43,985 nt of DNA from JANWHZ01 sp035545555 (GTDB taxonomy: Bacteria > Patescibacteriota > Saccharimonadia > Saccharimonadales > UBA4665): the NCBI GenBank assembly GCA_035545555.1, contig DASZYD010000034.1:1-43985 (forward strand). The letters run 5' to 3'. Below, one piece after another: positions 31,548 to 39,897 of this stretch. How positions within the stretch are numbered: the stretch's first letter is position 1; each line of letters opens with the position of its first letter. The notes beneath the pieces are model-generated. The model did no database searches. It was not told the origin of the DNA and saw only the letters and a list, made by a program, of their open reading frames with translations. The position numbers and the translations under genes are program-made.

Positions 31548-33743
31548 TTACTCGCTGTCGGCAAGCTCAGCAGCGCCGCTACTGCTGGCGCTATCATCGG
31601 CGAAGACTGATTCTAAGCTGGTGACCAGTACTTCGCGGGGGCGTGAGCCATCGGCCGGACCGACGATGCCCTGTTCTTCCATGGTCTCGATCAGGCGCGC
31701 GGCCCGGCCGTACCCGATACGCAGACGGCGCTGCAGCAAGCTGGTGCTGGCCTTGCCGCCCTCGATCACACAACGCACGGCATCTTTGAACATGTCGTCG
31801 TCGGCTTCGGACGCGCCGTAATCAGCCACCACGCCACCCTTGCCGTTCAGCACGACCGGCAGGCTGACTACCTCATCGTTATACTGCGGCGGCCGCTGCA
31901 TACGGATAAAGTCGGCCACTTTGGTCGTTTCGTCGTCTTCGATGAGCGCTGCCTGGACACGCTTGGGTTTGGGCATCTCGGCCGTCAGTAGCAGCATATC
32001 GCCCCGGCCCAGCAGCTTCTCAGCGCCGATCTGGTCAATGATGGTCCGCGAGTCCACCTGGCTGGCAGTCGTAAAGGCGATGCGCGCCGGAATATTCGCC
32101 TTGATCAGGCCGGTGATGACATCGACGCTCGGCCGCTGCGTGGCAAGGACCAGGTGGATCCCCACGGCGCGGGCTTTTTGGGCGATGCGTACAATCAGTG
32201 CTTCCACATCGCGGGCGGCGACCATCATCAGGTCGGCCAGCTCATCGATGACGATAACGATATACGGCATGCCCTCCTCTTTTTTGAGGGTGTTGTATTC
32301 GGCAATATTACGCTTACCGACTTCGGCGAGCGCTTTATAGCGCCGCTCCATCTCGGCGACCGACCACTTAAGCGCACTGATGCATTTCTCCGGCTCAGTG
32401 ATAACAGGGGTCAACAAATGCGGTATGTCGTCATATGGCTTCAGCTCGACCTGCTTGGGGTCGACGAGAATGAGCTTGAGGTCGGCCGGCGAGTTGCGGT
32501 ATAACAAGCTGCTAATAATGTCGTTGATCATAACCGACTTACCGGAGCCGGTCTGGCCGGCGACAAGCAAGTGCGGCATTTTGCCCAGATCGGCCACTAC
32601 TGCCGTACCGGAAATATCGCGACCGATAGCGAAGCTCAACGGCCCACTCAGGTTTTGCCACTCATGGGATTGGAACAGCGAGCTGAGCCGCACGGTTGCC
32701 GCCTTGACGTTCGGTACCTCGATGCCTACCGCGCGCTTACCGGGGATGGGCGCCTCAATACGGATCGACTGCGCAGCGAGGTCGAGTGCTAAGTTGTTCT
32801 CTAATGCGGTGATCTTCGTCAGTTTTACACCCGTCGGCGGTTTGAGAGTGTACTGCGTAACGCGCGGACCGACGTTCGCGCCCTCCATTTCAACTTCGAT
32901 ATTAAAGTTCGCCAGCGTGTCATGGATGAGCATGGCACTGCCTTTCACATCGCCGGCGTCCGCCTTGTCCTGCTTCTGATTAAGCAAATCGATGCCGGGT
33001 AGCTGCCAATTGGGATCGCTGGCAGTAGTCAGTGCCTCGTGATTCTCATTCGGAGCCAGCTTTTGCGCCGTATTCTTGAGCGACGTTAGACGCGCCGGGG
33101 CCTCACGGTCGGGACCATGGTGTTCAACCGGCACACCTTCGTTGAGGGTAAAGCCGTTCTGCTCCGCCCGGCTCTTGAGCGCCGCCAACCCATCTTCTTC
33201 GGCGCTCTTGCGCGTAAAGATGCCAAACAGTTTGAGGAGAACGCGCGGGTGGATGGCGAAAGCGAAGAAAACCGCCAAGCCACTCAGCACGAAGAATAGA
33301 ATGAAAGCCGGCAACTTATCGAGTGCACTCAGCACCATCGTACCCAGCAGATTGCCAACGTAGCCGCCATTGTTACCCTGCCACCCACCGCCGGGGTTCT
33401 GGGTGGCAAAGGTCACATCTACTAATCCGGCCATGAATAGTACGATGCAGGCCATGCCCATAAACTTGGCGGGCGACAACCGGTGATCTTCGCTGCTGAA
33501 TTTGGTGACGCCCCAGTACACCAAGGCCAGTGGCAACAGGTATGCCGCCCAGCCGAAGACCACATAGAGCCCATGGAACAGGCCGACAGGCAACGGCCCG
33601 CCGGTACCGAAGCCGCCCAGCAGCACAAATAACGCCGTCACGCACAGCAGCGTGGCACCGGCAAAGGCCCAGAACGGTGATCGTTCCGGCGACTCTTCTT
33701 CGGCGCGTCGGCGGCGACTGCGGTTTTTATGTTTGGCTGCCAT
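31548..33743 (-). CDS. ftsK: DNA translocase FtsK
   Basis: The 731-aa protein has four N-terminal membrane helices (about 25-185), a linker of about 110 residues, the alpha/beta motor domain with Walker A GQTGSGKS and Walker B VIVIDELADLM, RQRPS-type ATQRPSVDVITG, and a C-terminal gamma winged helix (RRLRIGYGRAARLIETMEEQGIVG) that reads polar DNA sequences. It pumps DNA at the septum and activates Xer recombination; a Xer recombinase is encoded at 6896. The start at 33743 lies 10 nt after a TATACT box and lacks a Shine-Dalgarno site. Confidence 0.96.
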   Translation of the reverse strand: MAAKHKNRSRRRRAEEESPERSPFWAFAGATLLCVTALFVLLGGFGTGGPLPVGLFHGLYVVFGWAAYLLPLALVYWGVTKFSSEDHRLSPAKFMGMACIVLFMAGLVDVTFATQNPGGGWQGNNGGYVGNLLGTMVLSALDKLPAFILFFVLSGLAVFFAFAIHPRVLLKLFGIFTRKSAEEDGLAALKSRAEQNGFTLNEGVPVEHHGPDREAPARLTSLKNTAQKLAPNENHEALTTASDPNWQLPGIDLLNQKQDKADAGDVKGSAMLIHDTLANFNIEVEMEGANVGPRVTQYTLKPPTGVKLTKITALENNLALDLAAQSIRIEAPIPGKRAVGIEVPNVKAATVRLSSLFQSHEWQNLSGPLSFAIGRDISGTAVVADLGKMPHLLVAGQTGSGKSVMINDIISSLLYRNSPADLKLILVDPKQVELKPYDDIPHLLTPVITEPEKCISALKWSVAEMERRYKALAEVGKRNIAEYNTLKKEEGMPYIVIVIDELADLMMVAARDVEALIVRIAQKARAVGIHLVLATQRPSVDVITGLIKANIPARIAFTTASQVDSRTIIDQIGAEKLLGRGDMLLLTAEMPKPKRVQAALIEDDETTKVADFIRMQRPPQYNDEVVSLPVVLNGKGGVVADYGASEADDDMFKDAVRCVIEGGKASTSLLQRRLRIGYGRAARLIETMEEQGIVGPADGSRPREVLVTSLESVFADDSASSSGAAELADSE

Positions 33744-33753
33744 CGTAGCTTTC

Positions 33754-33782
33754 AGTATACCCTCTGGATCGCGACCGCTAAA
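33754..33782 (-). promoter_or_regulatory. Promoter of ftsK
   Basis: TTTAGC (weak -35), 17 bp, TATACT (-10) on the minus strand. The ATG lies 10 nt past the -10, so the leader is only about 4 nt. Confidence 0.5.
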
Positions 33783-33875
33783 GGGGGTCACCATCAGCCG
33801 CAAATTATAGCAATATTTACATCAGTTGTCAAAAAGTACAGGCCGGCACAGGGCAAAGCGTTTTCGCGGTAGCTG

Positions 33876-34112
33876 CTAGAGTTCAAACTGCTGGCGAATC
33901 TTGAAGCTAAGCGGACCCTGGGCGATGTCGGGGTGCGGATCGGGGTTGACGATGGGCGGGACCTCTCGGCCACCCGGCGTCGTAACGATGCGCACAATCA
34001 GCCCACCGGCGGCCTGCCCGGCTTGCTCGTGCTGCAAGGCAACGGCGTCCGGATCTATCGGAGCTTCTGGGATGACAACGGGCTGTTGGGGCTTCTTTTC
34101 AAATGGAAACAT
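33876..34112 (-). CDS. Small 78-aa unknown protein with a near-consensus promoter
   Basis: The product begins MFPFEKKPQQPVVIPEAP and is Pro/Gln-rich, then has a possible small beta domain (LIVRIVTTPGGREVPPIVNP...LSFKIRQQFEL). There is no signal or membrane segment. I do not recognise it. Its promoter (TTGACA-17-TATAAC at 34197-34225) is the closest to sigma-70 consensus in the window, with a leader of about 75 nt that has a GAGAG-type ribosome site. That suggests an abundant protein. Confidence 0.6.
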   Translation of the reverse strand: MFPFEKKPQQPVVIPEAPIDPDAVALQHEQAGQAAGGLIVRIVTTPGGREVPPIVNPDPHPDIAQGPLSFKIRQQFEL

Positions 34113-34196
34113 AGATGGTCTCTCTACCTCTTTTGTTAGACAACAAGCGACCCACACTCGTGTGAGTGGCTTACTGTAAGATTTTTTACACAGCAC

Positions 34197-34225
34197 GTTA
34201 TACGCTGACAGCTGGCACCTGTCAA
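34197..34225 (-). promoter_or_regulatory. Near-consensus promoter of the 78-aa gene
   Basis: Perfect TTGACA (34225-34220), a 17-bp spacer and TATAAC (34202-34197) on the minus strand, in the 149-nt gap after rnj. A small CACTC-ACAC-GAGTG hairpin lies in the leader. Confidence 0.8.
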
Positions 34226-34261
34226 GGCGCGCGTCATTGCGCTTGGCGATACCGTAGTAAT

Positions 34262-36382
34262 CTAGTCGACACGCGGATCTTGCGTCAGCAGGCGGGCACG
34301 CATTTCCTGGAAGCGACGCTGCTGCTCGGCGGCGATCTCTTCGCCGCTCTTGGCCGGCACCTGCTGGAGATTGTTCTGCTGGCCGCCATTCTCGCCAGTA
34401 CCGCTGCCGCGGCCGCTAATGACATTGACCACCGGAATGACGATCGGGCTGCGCTGCGTCTTGTCGAACAGATAATGTGTCACGTGGTCTTTGAGCTCAG
34501 CCTTGAAGCGGTCGAGGTCAACGCGCTTGAAGCGCTGCTGGGTGGCGCGGCGTAGCTCGCTGCGCAGGCCGTTCATGATTTCCTCTTGCTCACGCATGTA
34601 GATGAAGCCGCGGCTGATGATATCCGGGCTGGTCAACAGATTGCCGGTCTTTTTGTCGATGGTCAGCACCACCGCCACCAAGCCTTCCTCGCTGAGCAGC
34701 ACGCGGTCTTTGACGACCACATTGCTGACGACAGCGCCGGTCTGGTCGACCAGGATACTGCCATGCGGCACTTCGCCGGCCAGTTCCATCCTGTCGGGTG
34801 TAAACGCCACCACTTCGCCGTTGTCGACATTTAGGGTGTTGGCGCGCGGGATACCGTGCTCTACCGCGAGATCGATGTGGTACTTTTTGGCAGTGTAGTC
34901 GCCATAGATCGGCACGAAGAACTTGGGCTTGACCATGTCGATCATCTCGCCGTACTCGTCGCGCGAGCTGTGCCCGGAGACGTGCAACGGGCCGATGCCG
35001 TCGAGATCGTGTGTCTCATGGCGGAATACGTGCACGCCTTTTTTAAGGAGTTCATCGACCATATGACGGATCGCTCCGTCGTTGCCGGTGTATGGAATGG
35101 CCGAGCTGGAGAGGACGACTGTGTCCGATTCTTTGAGCTTGATGTGCTTGTGCTCGCCGCTGCTCATGCGCTGCAGGGCCGAGCTGGGCTCGCCCTGTGA
35201 ACCGGTACAGACCACGATGAGCTCTTCGTCTTTCATGGTCGCGGCTGAGGCGATCGGCACAAACGTACCCTTGGGCACACGCACAAAGCCGTGGCGCACA
35301 GCCATCTCAAGCGTGCTGATCATGCTGCGGCCGTCCATAGCCACTTTGCGGTTGTGCGCGACCGCGGCGTTGATGATCATCTGCACACGGTTCATGTTGG
35401 TACTGAACAGGCCGACGAAGATGCGGCCGGGCGCCTGGGCGATAATATCTTTAAAGCTCTGCTCCAGGATACTCTCGGACGGCGTGCGGCCGAGGCGCTC
35501 CGGCGTGGTGCTTTCGCTGAGCAGCGCCAGTACACCCTCGTTGCCCAGCTCGATGAAGCGCTCCAGATCGGTGCGCTCGTGATCGAGCGGGTTGGGGTCA
35601 AGCCGGAAGTCACCGGTGTTGATGATGCGGCCGACTGGTGTGTCCAGTACAACAGCCACACTGCCCGGAATGGAGTGCGTCACGCGCACCAGTTCCACAA
35701 AGAAAGGGCCGACCTTGAGCCGCTCATGCGTACTCTCGTTCATGGTTACGGTCTTGAGCTCAAACCCGTCGGGCATGGGCAGACCGAAGTTGTTGAAAAT
35801 CTCTTCAACCCGGCCGATGCTGAACTTGCTGCCGTAGATAGGTGCCGGCACACGCGGTACGATGTGCGGCAGACCGCCGATGTGGTCAAGGTGACCGTGG
35901 GTGATGATATAGGCACGCAACTTATAACGGATGCTCTCAAGGTAGGTGATGTCGGCGATGGCGTAGTTGATGCCCGGCAGGTCAGCGCCCAGGTCGTTCC
36001 CGCAGTCGATAACGACTGCGTCGTTCAGGTATTCCACCAGGATCATGTTCTTTGAGCCGCCGCCATCCATGCCGCCAAGCCCGACGATGCGCAGGCGCGG
36101 CTGGTCATCGATCACGTTAGCGCGGCGCTCGGCGCGTTCGCTCTGCTGCGGCCGGGGTGCTGCCATGTACTGGTTGGCAATGCGCTGCGCATCCATCTGC
36201 GAGCGTTTCTGGGCACGCACGGCCTGCCCGCGCGACGTGCTCAGACCATTACTCTTATTGCCCACGGAGGGCTGTTGACCGCCCTGGCCATTGCTGCTAC
36301 CGCTGCCATTGTTGGGGCGGCGACCACGATTGCCGCGTCTAGGCGGCCGATTGCGGTTCTCTTGCTGATTATTTGGGTTCAT
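34262..36382 (-). CDS. rnj: Ribonuclease J with a basic disordered N-terminal extension
   Basis: The 706-aa protein has an N-terminal extension of about 94 residues rich in Asn, Gln, Arg and Gly (RPPRRGNRGRRPNN). A metallo-beta-lactamase/beta-CASP core follows with THGHLDHIGG (161-170), the HxHxDH zinc motif, VTHSIPGSVAVV and the HVSGHSSRDE segment, then the C-terminal domain. RNase J has 5'-3' exonuclease and endonuclease activity and replaces RNase E in many bacteria. The start follows AAGGAG. It ends the rpsO-pnp-TM-udg-rnj run, 40 nt after udg. Confidence 0.95.
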   Translation of the reverse strand: MNPNNQQENRNRPPRRGNRGRRPNNGSGSSNGQGGQQPSVGNKSNGLSTSRGQAVRAQKRSQMDAQRIANQYMAAPRPQQSERAERRANVIDDQPRLRIVGLGGMDGGGSKNMILVEYLNDAVVIDCGNDLGADLPGINYAIADITYLESIRYKLRAYIITHGHLDHIGGLPHIVPRVPAPIYGSKFSIGRVEEIFNNFGLPMPDGFELKTVTMNESTHERLKVGPFFVELVRVTHSIPGSVAVVLDTPVGRIINTGDFRLDPNPLDHERTDLERFIELGNEGVLALLSESTTPERLGRTPSESILEQSFKDIIAQAPGRIFVGLFSTNMNRVQMIINAAVAHNRKVAMDGRSMISTLEMAVRHGFVRVPKGTFVPIASAATMKDEELIVVCTGSQGEPSSALQRMSSGEHKHIKLKESDTVVLSSSAIPYTGNDGAIRHMVDELLKKGVHVFRHETHDLDGIGPLHVSGHSSRDEYGEMIDMVKPKFFVPIYGDYTAKKYHIDLAVEHGIPRANTLNVDNGEVVAFTPDRMELAGEVPHGSILVDQTGAVVSNVVVKDRVLLSEEGLVAVVLTIDKKTGNLLTSPDIISRGFIYMREQEEIMNGLRSELRRATQQRFKRVDLDRFKAELKDHVTHYLFDKTQRSPIVIPVVNVISGRGSGTGENGGQQNNLQQVPAKSGEEIAAEQQRRFQEMRARLLTQDPRVD

Positions 36383-36422
36383 TAGGTACTCCTTTTGTAC
36401 GTTGGTTAAAAGTTCAGTTGTC

Positions 36423-37037
36423 TCAGGTACTGCTGGTTGCTTGTTTGAGGACAAGCGGGATCTTGGCAAAGTCGTCGATCAACACCTGCCGCATGCCGCC
36501 GTTATAGAGCGCGGCCGCGGGATGAAAGAGCGGCAAGATCACCAGGGATAGTGTGTCCTGGCCCGCTGTTTCATGACTGAGGCTGATACGGATACGCTTG
36601 GCCTGCCCGTGGGCACGGCTGATTTGCAGATCCGGCAGGAAGCAGTTTGAGCTGTGGCGCCCTAGGGTTACCACAAGCTTGGGCTGAATCACTTCCAGCT
36701 GGGTCTGTAAATACGGTAGAAATGCCTTTTTCTCCTCCGGCAACGGATCACGGTTGTTCGGCGGTCGGTATTTGACGATGTTGGTGATGTATATATCCGA
36801 ACGCTTCATACCGATCATCTCGAGCATCTCATCCAGAAATTTGCCGGCAGCACCGACAAACGGCCGCCCGGTCTGGTCTTCGAACTTGCCGGGCGCCTCG
36901 CCGATAAAGACGACTGCAGCGTCCGGGTTGCCCTCGCCAAATACCATGTTGGCGGCCTGTTTGGCCAGCTCTGGCGCTACCTGGTCGCTGATAATCTGTT
37001 GCCTGATTGCCTCAAGCTGCGCTTGTTTTGTTGCCAT
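36423..37037 (-). CDS. Family 4-type uracil-DNA glycosylase without the Fe-S cysteines
   Basis: The 204-aa protein matches family 4 UDGs: MVFGEGNPDAAVVFIGEAPGKFEDQ (motif A, catalytic region), GRPFVGAAGKFLDEML, YITNIVKYRPPNNRDP, VVTLGRHS and the late LFHPAAAL (motif B HP). Family 4 normally binds a 4Fe-4S cluster through four cysteines. Here the KCRPP place is KYRPP, the Cys before the PYL segment is missing, and the N-terminal CxxC is absent. Only one Cys remains, elsewhere. It removes uracil from DNA after cytosine deamination. It overlaps the upstream small membrane gene by 26 nt. Confidence 0.85.
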   Translation of the reverse strand: MATKQAQLEAIRQQIISDQVAPELAKQAANMVFGEGNPDAAVVFIGEAPGKFEDQTGRPFVGAAGKFLDEMLEMIGMKRSDIYITNIVKYRPPNNRDPLPEEKKAFLPYLQTQLEVIQPKLVVTLGRHSSNCFLPDLQISRAHGQAKRIRISLSHETAGQDTLSLVILPLFHPAAALYNGGMRQVLIDDFAKIPLVLKQATSST

Positions 37038-37227
37038 GCATGATGTTCCGGATGAATCCTACGGTCTGCCGGAGGCCGGCGATCAGAGCAAGCAGCGTCA
37101 GGAGATACCACCAGAGGCTGCCGCGGTCGATTGCCAGACATGCCAGACCATAGGCCAGGGCCAGCAGTGCGGCCGCGGAGACGGCCGGTCCCCAGGTGGT
37201 GCGGTGCCACGCTGCTAGCGATCGCAT
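37012..37227 (-). CDS. Small two-helix membrane protein between pnp and udg
   Basis: The 71-aa protein has two hydrophobic helices (about 14-33 and 37-56) and basic ends. Its ATG overlaps the pnp stop (TAATG) and its 3' end overlaps udg by 26 nt, so it is translated as part of the operon. The family is unknown. Membrane tethering of the decay machinery is a possible but unproven role. Confidence 0.6.
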   Translation of the reverse strand: MRSLAAWHRTTWGPAVSAAALLALAYGLACLAIDRGSLWWYLLTLLALIAGLRQTVGFIRNIMHGNKTSAA

Positions 37228-39371
37228 TAGTTCTTCTCTTTCTCCTTCAGTTCACGGGCGGCGGCCTTCATGCTCAGCTGCAGGCGCCCCCGATCATCGA
37301 TGGCCAGGAGCTTGACAGTCACTTTGTCACCCTCTTTGACGACATCGCTCGGCTTGTTGACCCGCTCGTCTTTCATTTCGCTGACGTGCACCAGGCCGTC
37401 TTTGCCCGGCATGATTTGCACGAAAGCCCCGAAATCCAGCACGCTGACGACCGGCTTGTCGTAGTATATTTTGCCGACTTCCGGCTCTTCGACAATGCTG
37501 GCGATCCACTGGCGGGCAGCGTCGATATGTGCTTTGTCCGGACTGGCGATCATCACCGTCCCGTCGTCTTTGACCTCGATTTCGGTGCCGGTTTCGGCGG
37601 TGATTTTCTGAATCGTCTCGCCGCCCTTGCCGATTATCTCACGGATCTTATCCGGGTTAATCTGCATGCTCTCAACCCGCGGCGCATACGGGCTCAGCTC
37701 TTTGCGCGGGGCCGGTAATGTCTCAAGCATGTGCTTCAGAATGAAGGCGCGACCTTCTTTGGCCTGCTGCAGCGCTTGTTTGAGCGTCGCCACGGGCAAA
37801 CCGTGCACTTTCATATCCATCTGCAGCGCCGTGATGCCCTCGCTGGTACCGGCAACTTTGAAATCCATGTCGCCGGCGAAGTCCTCGGCGTCGGCGATGT
37901 CAGTCAAGACGTAGGCTTTGTCGCCTTCCATCATGAGACCCATAGCCACGCCGCTCACCGGCCGCTTCAGCGGCACACCGGCATCCATGAGTGCCAAACA
38001 GCTTGAGCACACTGCCGCCTGCGAGGTTGAGCCGTTCTGGCTCATGATCTCGGTGACTGAGCGGATCGTGTACGGGAACTCCGCTTCGCTCGGCAATACC
38101 GGCAAGAGGGCGCGTTCCGCCAGATAGCTGTGGCCGATTTCGCGGCGGCCCGGGCTCCCCAGGCGTTTGATCTCACCAACGGTGTAGCCCGGCGCGTTGT
38201 AGTGATGGAAATAGCGGCGCTCACCACTGCGCTCCATGGTATCCACCAGCTGCGCGTAGCTGAGCGGCGCCAGCGTGACGATGTTCATGCCTTGGGTCAG
38301 CCCTCGGGTGAACAGGCTGGAGCCGTGGGCGCGAGGTAGGATGCCGACCTCGCTCGACAACGGACGTACTTCGGTGAGATTGCGGCCGTCCGGGCGGAGG
38401 CCGTCGGCTACGATGCCCTTACGGACGTCTTTGTGGATGGCGAGCGTAAAGGCATCGTCATACTCTTGCCTCACCGCGGCAAACCCGTCGCCGATTTCTT
38501 CCGTAAAGTGGGCATGCATGGCGTCGCGCAAGTCCTTGATCAAGTCGTTGCGCTCCGGGTACGATGCCCGCAGGCCCGCGCCCAGTTTGCCTTCCAGCCA
38601 GGTCTCGACCCGCTGTTGGATATCCGCATCCGGCAGCACCAGTTCGTAGGCTTGCGGCGTCACACCGACCTTTTGCACCAATTCCTTCTGCAGCGCGATG
38701 GCCGGCTGCATCGCTGTAAAGGCGTACTCCAGCGCGTCCACGATCTGGCTTTCACTGACTTCGTTGGCGCCCGCTTCGACCATAGTGATGGCATGCTCGG
38801 TGCCGGCGACTACCAGGTCGAGCGCGCCGCCCGCCAGCTCTTCGGCCGACAGGAACGCTTTCGGCTTACCGTCGGCCAGACCGACCCGCAGGCCCGCCAC
38901 CGGGCCGTCGAACGGCGCGCCGGTCAGCATAAATGCCGCACTCATGGCGATCATAGCGATAACGTCCGGGCGGAACGCCGGATCGGTGCTGAGTACGGTG
39001 GCCACGCCCTGCACCTCATAGCGGTAGCCCTTCGGCCACAGCGGGCGGATCGGACGGTCGATGAGGCGGCCGATGAGGACTGCCTCGTCAGACGGCTTGC
39101 CTTCGCGCTTGATAAAGCGGCTGCCGCTGATCTTGCCGGCGGCATAAAAGCGCTCCTCGTAATCGATACTGAGTGGAAAATAATCCAGTCCGCTGGCCTG
39201 CTGGCTGCTGACCATGGCTGTGCCGAGCACAACCGTGTCGCCGTACGTGGCTAAGACCGAAGCGCTGGTACGGAAACCGACCCGGCCCACTTCCAGGGTG
39301 AGGGTGCGACCGCACAACTCCGTCGACACGCTGATGATCTTTTTGCCGTACGGATTGATTGTCTGTCCCAT
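37227..39371 (-). CDS. pnp: Polynucleotide phosphorylase
   Basis: The 714-aa protein has two RNase PH domains (about 10-230 and 320-550), the linking all-alpha domain, a KH domain (INPDKIREIIGKGGETIQKI) and a C-terminal S1 domain (VVSVLDFGAFVQIMPGKDGLVHVSEM). It degrades RNA 3'-5' by phosphorolysis and can add tails. Motifs of the second PH core such as FTRGLTQ and GRREIGHS are intact. It follows rpsO, with two hairpins in the 187-nt gap. Confidence 0.98.
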   Translation of the reverse strand: MGQTINPYGKKIISVSTELCGRTLTLEVGRVGFRTSASVLATYGDTVVLGTAMVSSQQASGLDYFPLSIDYEERFYAAGKISGSRFIKREGKPSDEAVLIGRLIDRPIRPLWPKGYRYEVQGVATVLSTDPAFRPDVIAMIAMSAAFMLTGAPFDGPVAGLRVGLADGKPKAFLSAEELAGGALDLVVAGTEHAITMVEAGANEVSESQIVDALEYAFTAMQPAIALQKELVQKVGVTPQAYELVLPDADIQQRVETWLEGKLGAGLRASYPERNDLIKDLRDAMHAHFTEEIGDGFAAVRQEYDDAFTLAIHKDVRKGIVADGLRPDGRNLTEVRPLSSEVGILPRAHGSSLFTRGLTQGMNIVTLAPLSYAQLVDTMERSGERRYFHHYNAPGYTVGEIKRLGSPGRREIGHSYLAERALLPVLPSEAEFPYTIRSVTEIMSQNGSTSQAAVCSSCLALMDAGVPLKRPVSGVAMGLMMEGDKAYVLTDIADAEDFAGDMDFKVAGTSEGITALQMDMKVHGLPVATLKQALQQAKEGRAFILKHMLETLPAPRKELSPYAPRVESMQINPDKIREIIGKGGETIQKITAETGTEIEVKDDGTVMIASPDKAHIDAARQWIASIVEEPEVGKIYYDKPVVSVLDFGAFVQIMPGKDGLVHVSEMKDERVNKPSDVVKEGDKVTVKLLAIDDRGRLQLSMKAAARELKEKEKN

Positions 39372-39398
39372 GTGCTAGTAAAACCTTTCTGTTAGAGG

Positions 39399-39546
39399 GC
39401 GCTTCCCAAGCGCTCGCACGCAGGAGTCAAATATCCAGTCCCTTGTGCTGCAACTGGTATATCTGTATGCCTGCGAACGAGCAAATGCGTGCTCCAAGCT
39501 TATTCCTTAAAGTGCACAAGCGTGCTTCCTCGATACATCGAGGAAG
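39399..39546 (-). promoter_or_regulatory. rpsO-pnp intercistronic region with two hairpins
   Basis: A perfect 10-bp stem (39525-39534 with 39537-39546) lies 12 nt after the rpsO stop, and a GCGCTT/AAGCGC stem (39399-39413) lies about 30 nt before the pnp ATG. Neither has a T-run, so they are not classic terminators. In Enterobacteria a stem in this place controls pnp through RNase III and PNPase; whether that applies here is unknown. A weak TTGCTC-17-TATACC promoter may also lie between them. Confidence 0.5.
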
Positions 39547-39558
39547 GTGGTCCATGCA

Positions 39559-39825
39559 CTAGCGGCGGATGCCGAGTTGCTTGATGAGGGCCAGGTAAGC
39601 CTTGCTGTCGTGGTCCGCAATGTACTTGAGGAGCCGGCGGCGGCGGCCGACGAGCTGCAGCAGCCCGCGGCGGGCGGCAAAGTCTTTGCTGCTCGTCTTG
39701 AGGTGCTCGGTTAGCTCTTTGATGCGCTCGGTGGCAATTGCTACCTGTACTGCAGCGCTGCCGGTATCGGTCTTGTGCGTCTGCACGGCCTGAATGGCGG
39801 CCTGTTTTTTCTCACTTGTAATCAT
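39559..39825 (-). CDS. rpsO: Ribosomal protein S15
   Basis: The 88-aa protein has the typical four-helix S15 sequence with DTGSAAVQVAIATERIKELTEHL and GLLQLVGRRRRLLKYI. It binds 16S rRNA in the central domain. It leads the RNA-decay operon. The ATG lies 9 nt after the -10 box, so its mRNA has almost no leader; the usual S15 autoregulatory leader therefore cannot be upstream. Confidence 0.98.
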   Translation of the reverse strand: MITSEKKQAAIQAVQTHKTDTGSAAVQVAIATERIKELTEHLKTSSKDFAARRGLLQLVGRRRRLLKYIADHDSKAYLALIKQLGIRR

Positions 39826-39834
39826 GCTCGCTTT

Positions 39835-39863
39835 ATTCTATCAGATGAAGTGGACGATTTCAA
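39835..39863 (-). promoter_or_regulatory. Promoter of the rpsO-pnp-udg-rnj operon
   Basis: TTGAAA (-35), 17 bp, TAGAAT with an upstream TGA (-10) on the minus strand. The spacing of 9 nt to the ATG gives a leader of about 3 nt. Confidence 0.7.
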
Positions 39864-39897
39864 GGTGTGCGTGTGTAGAGCCGGACCTAGCGGGCAG

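Noticed and set aside
35291..36055. 254-codon plus-strand open frame opposite rnj
   Set aside because: Antisense shadow of the RNase J core; no start signals.
38433..39254. 273-codon plus-strand open frame opposite pnp
   Set aside because: It is antisense to an unmistakable PNPase and its translation is His/Arg/Gln-rich without domain features.
39525..39546. Terminator after rpsO
   Set aside because: The stem is perfect but has no T-run and pnp follows in the usual conserved order, so a processing or regulatory hairpin is more likely.
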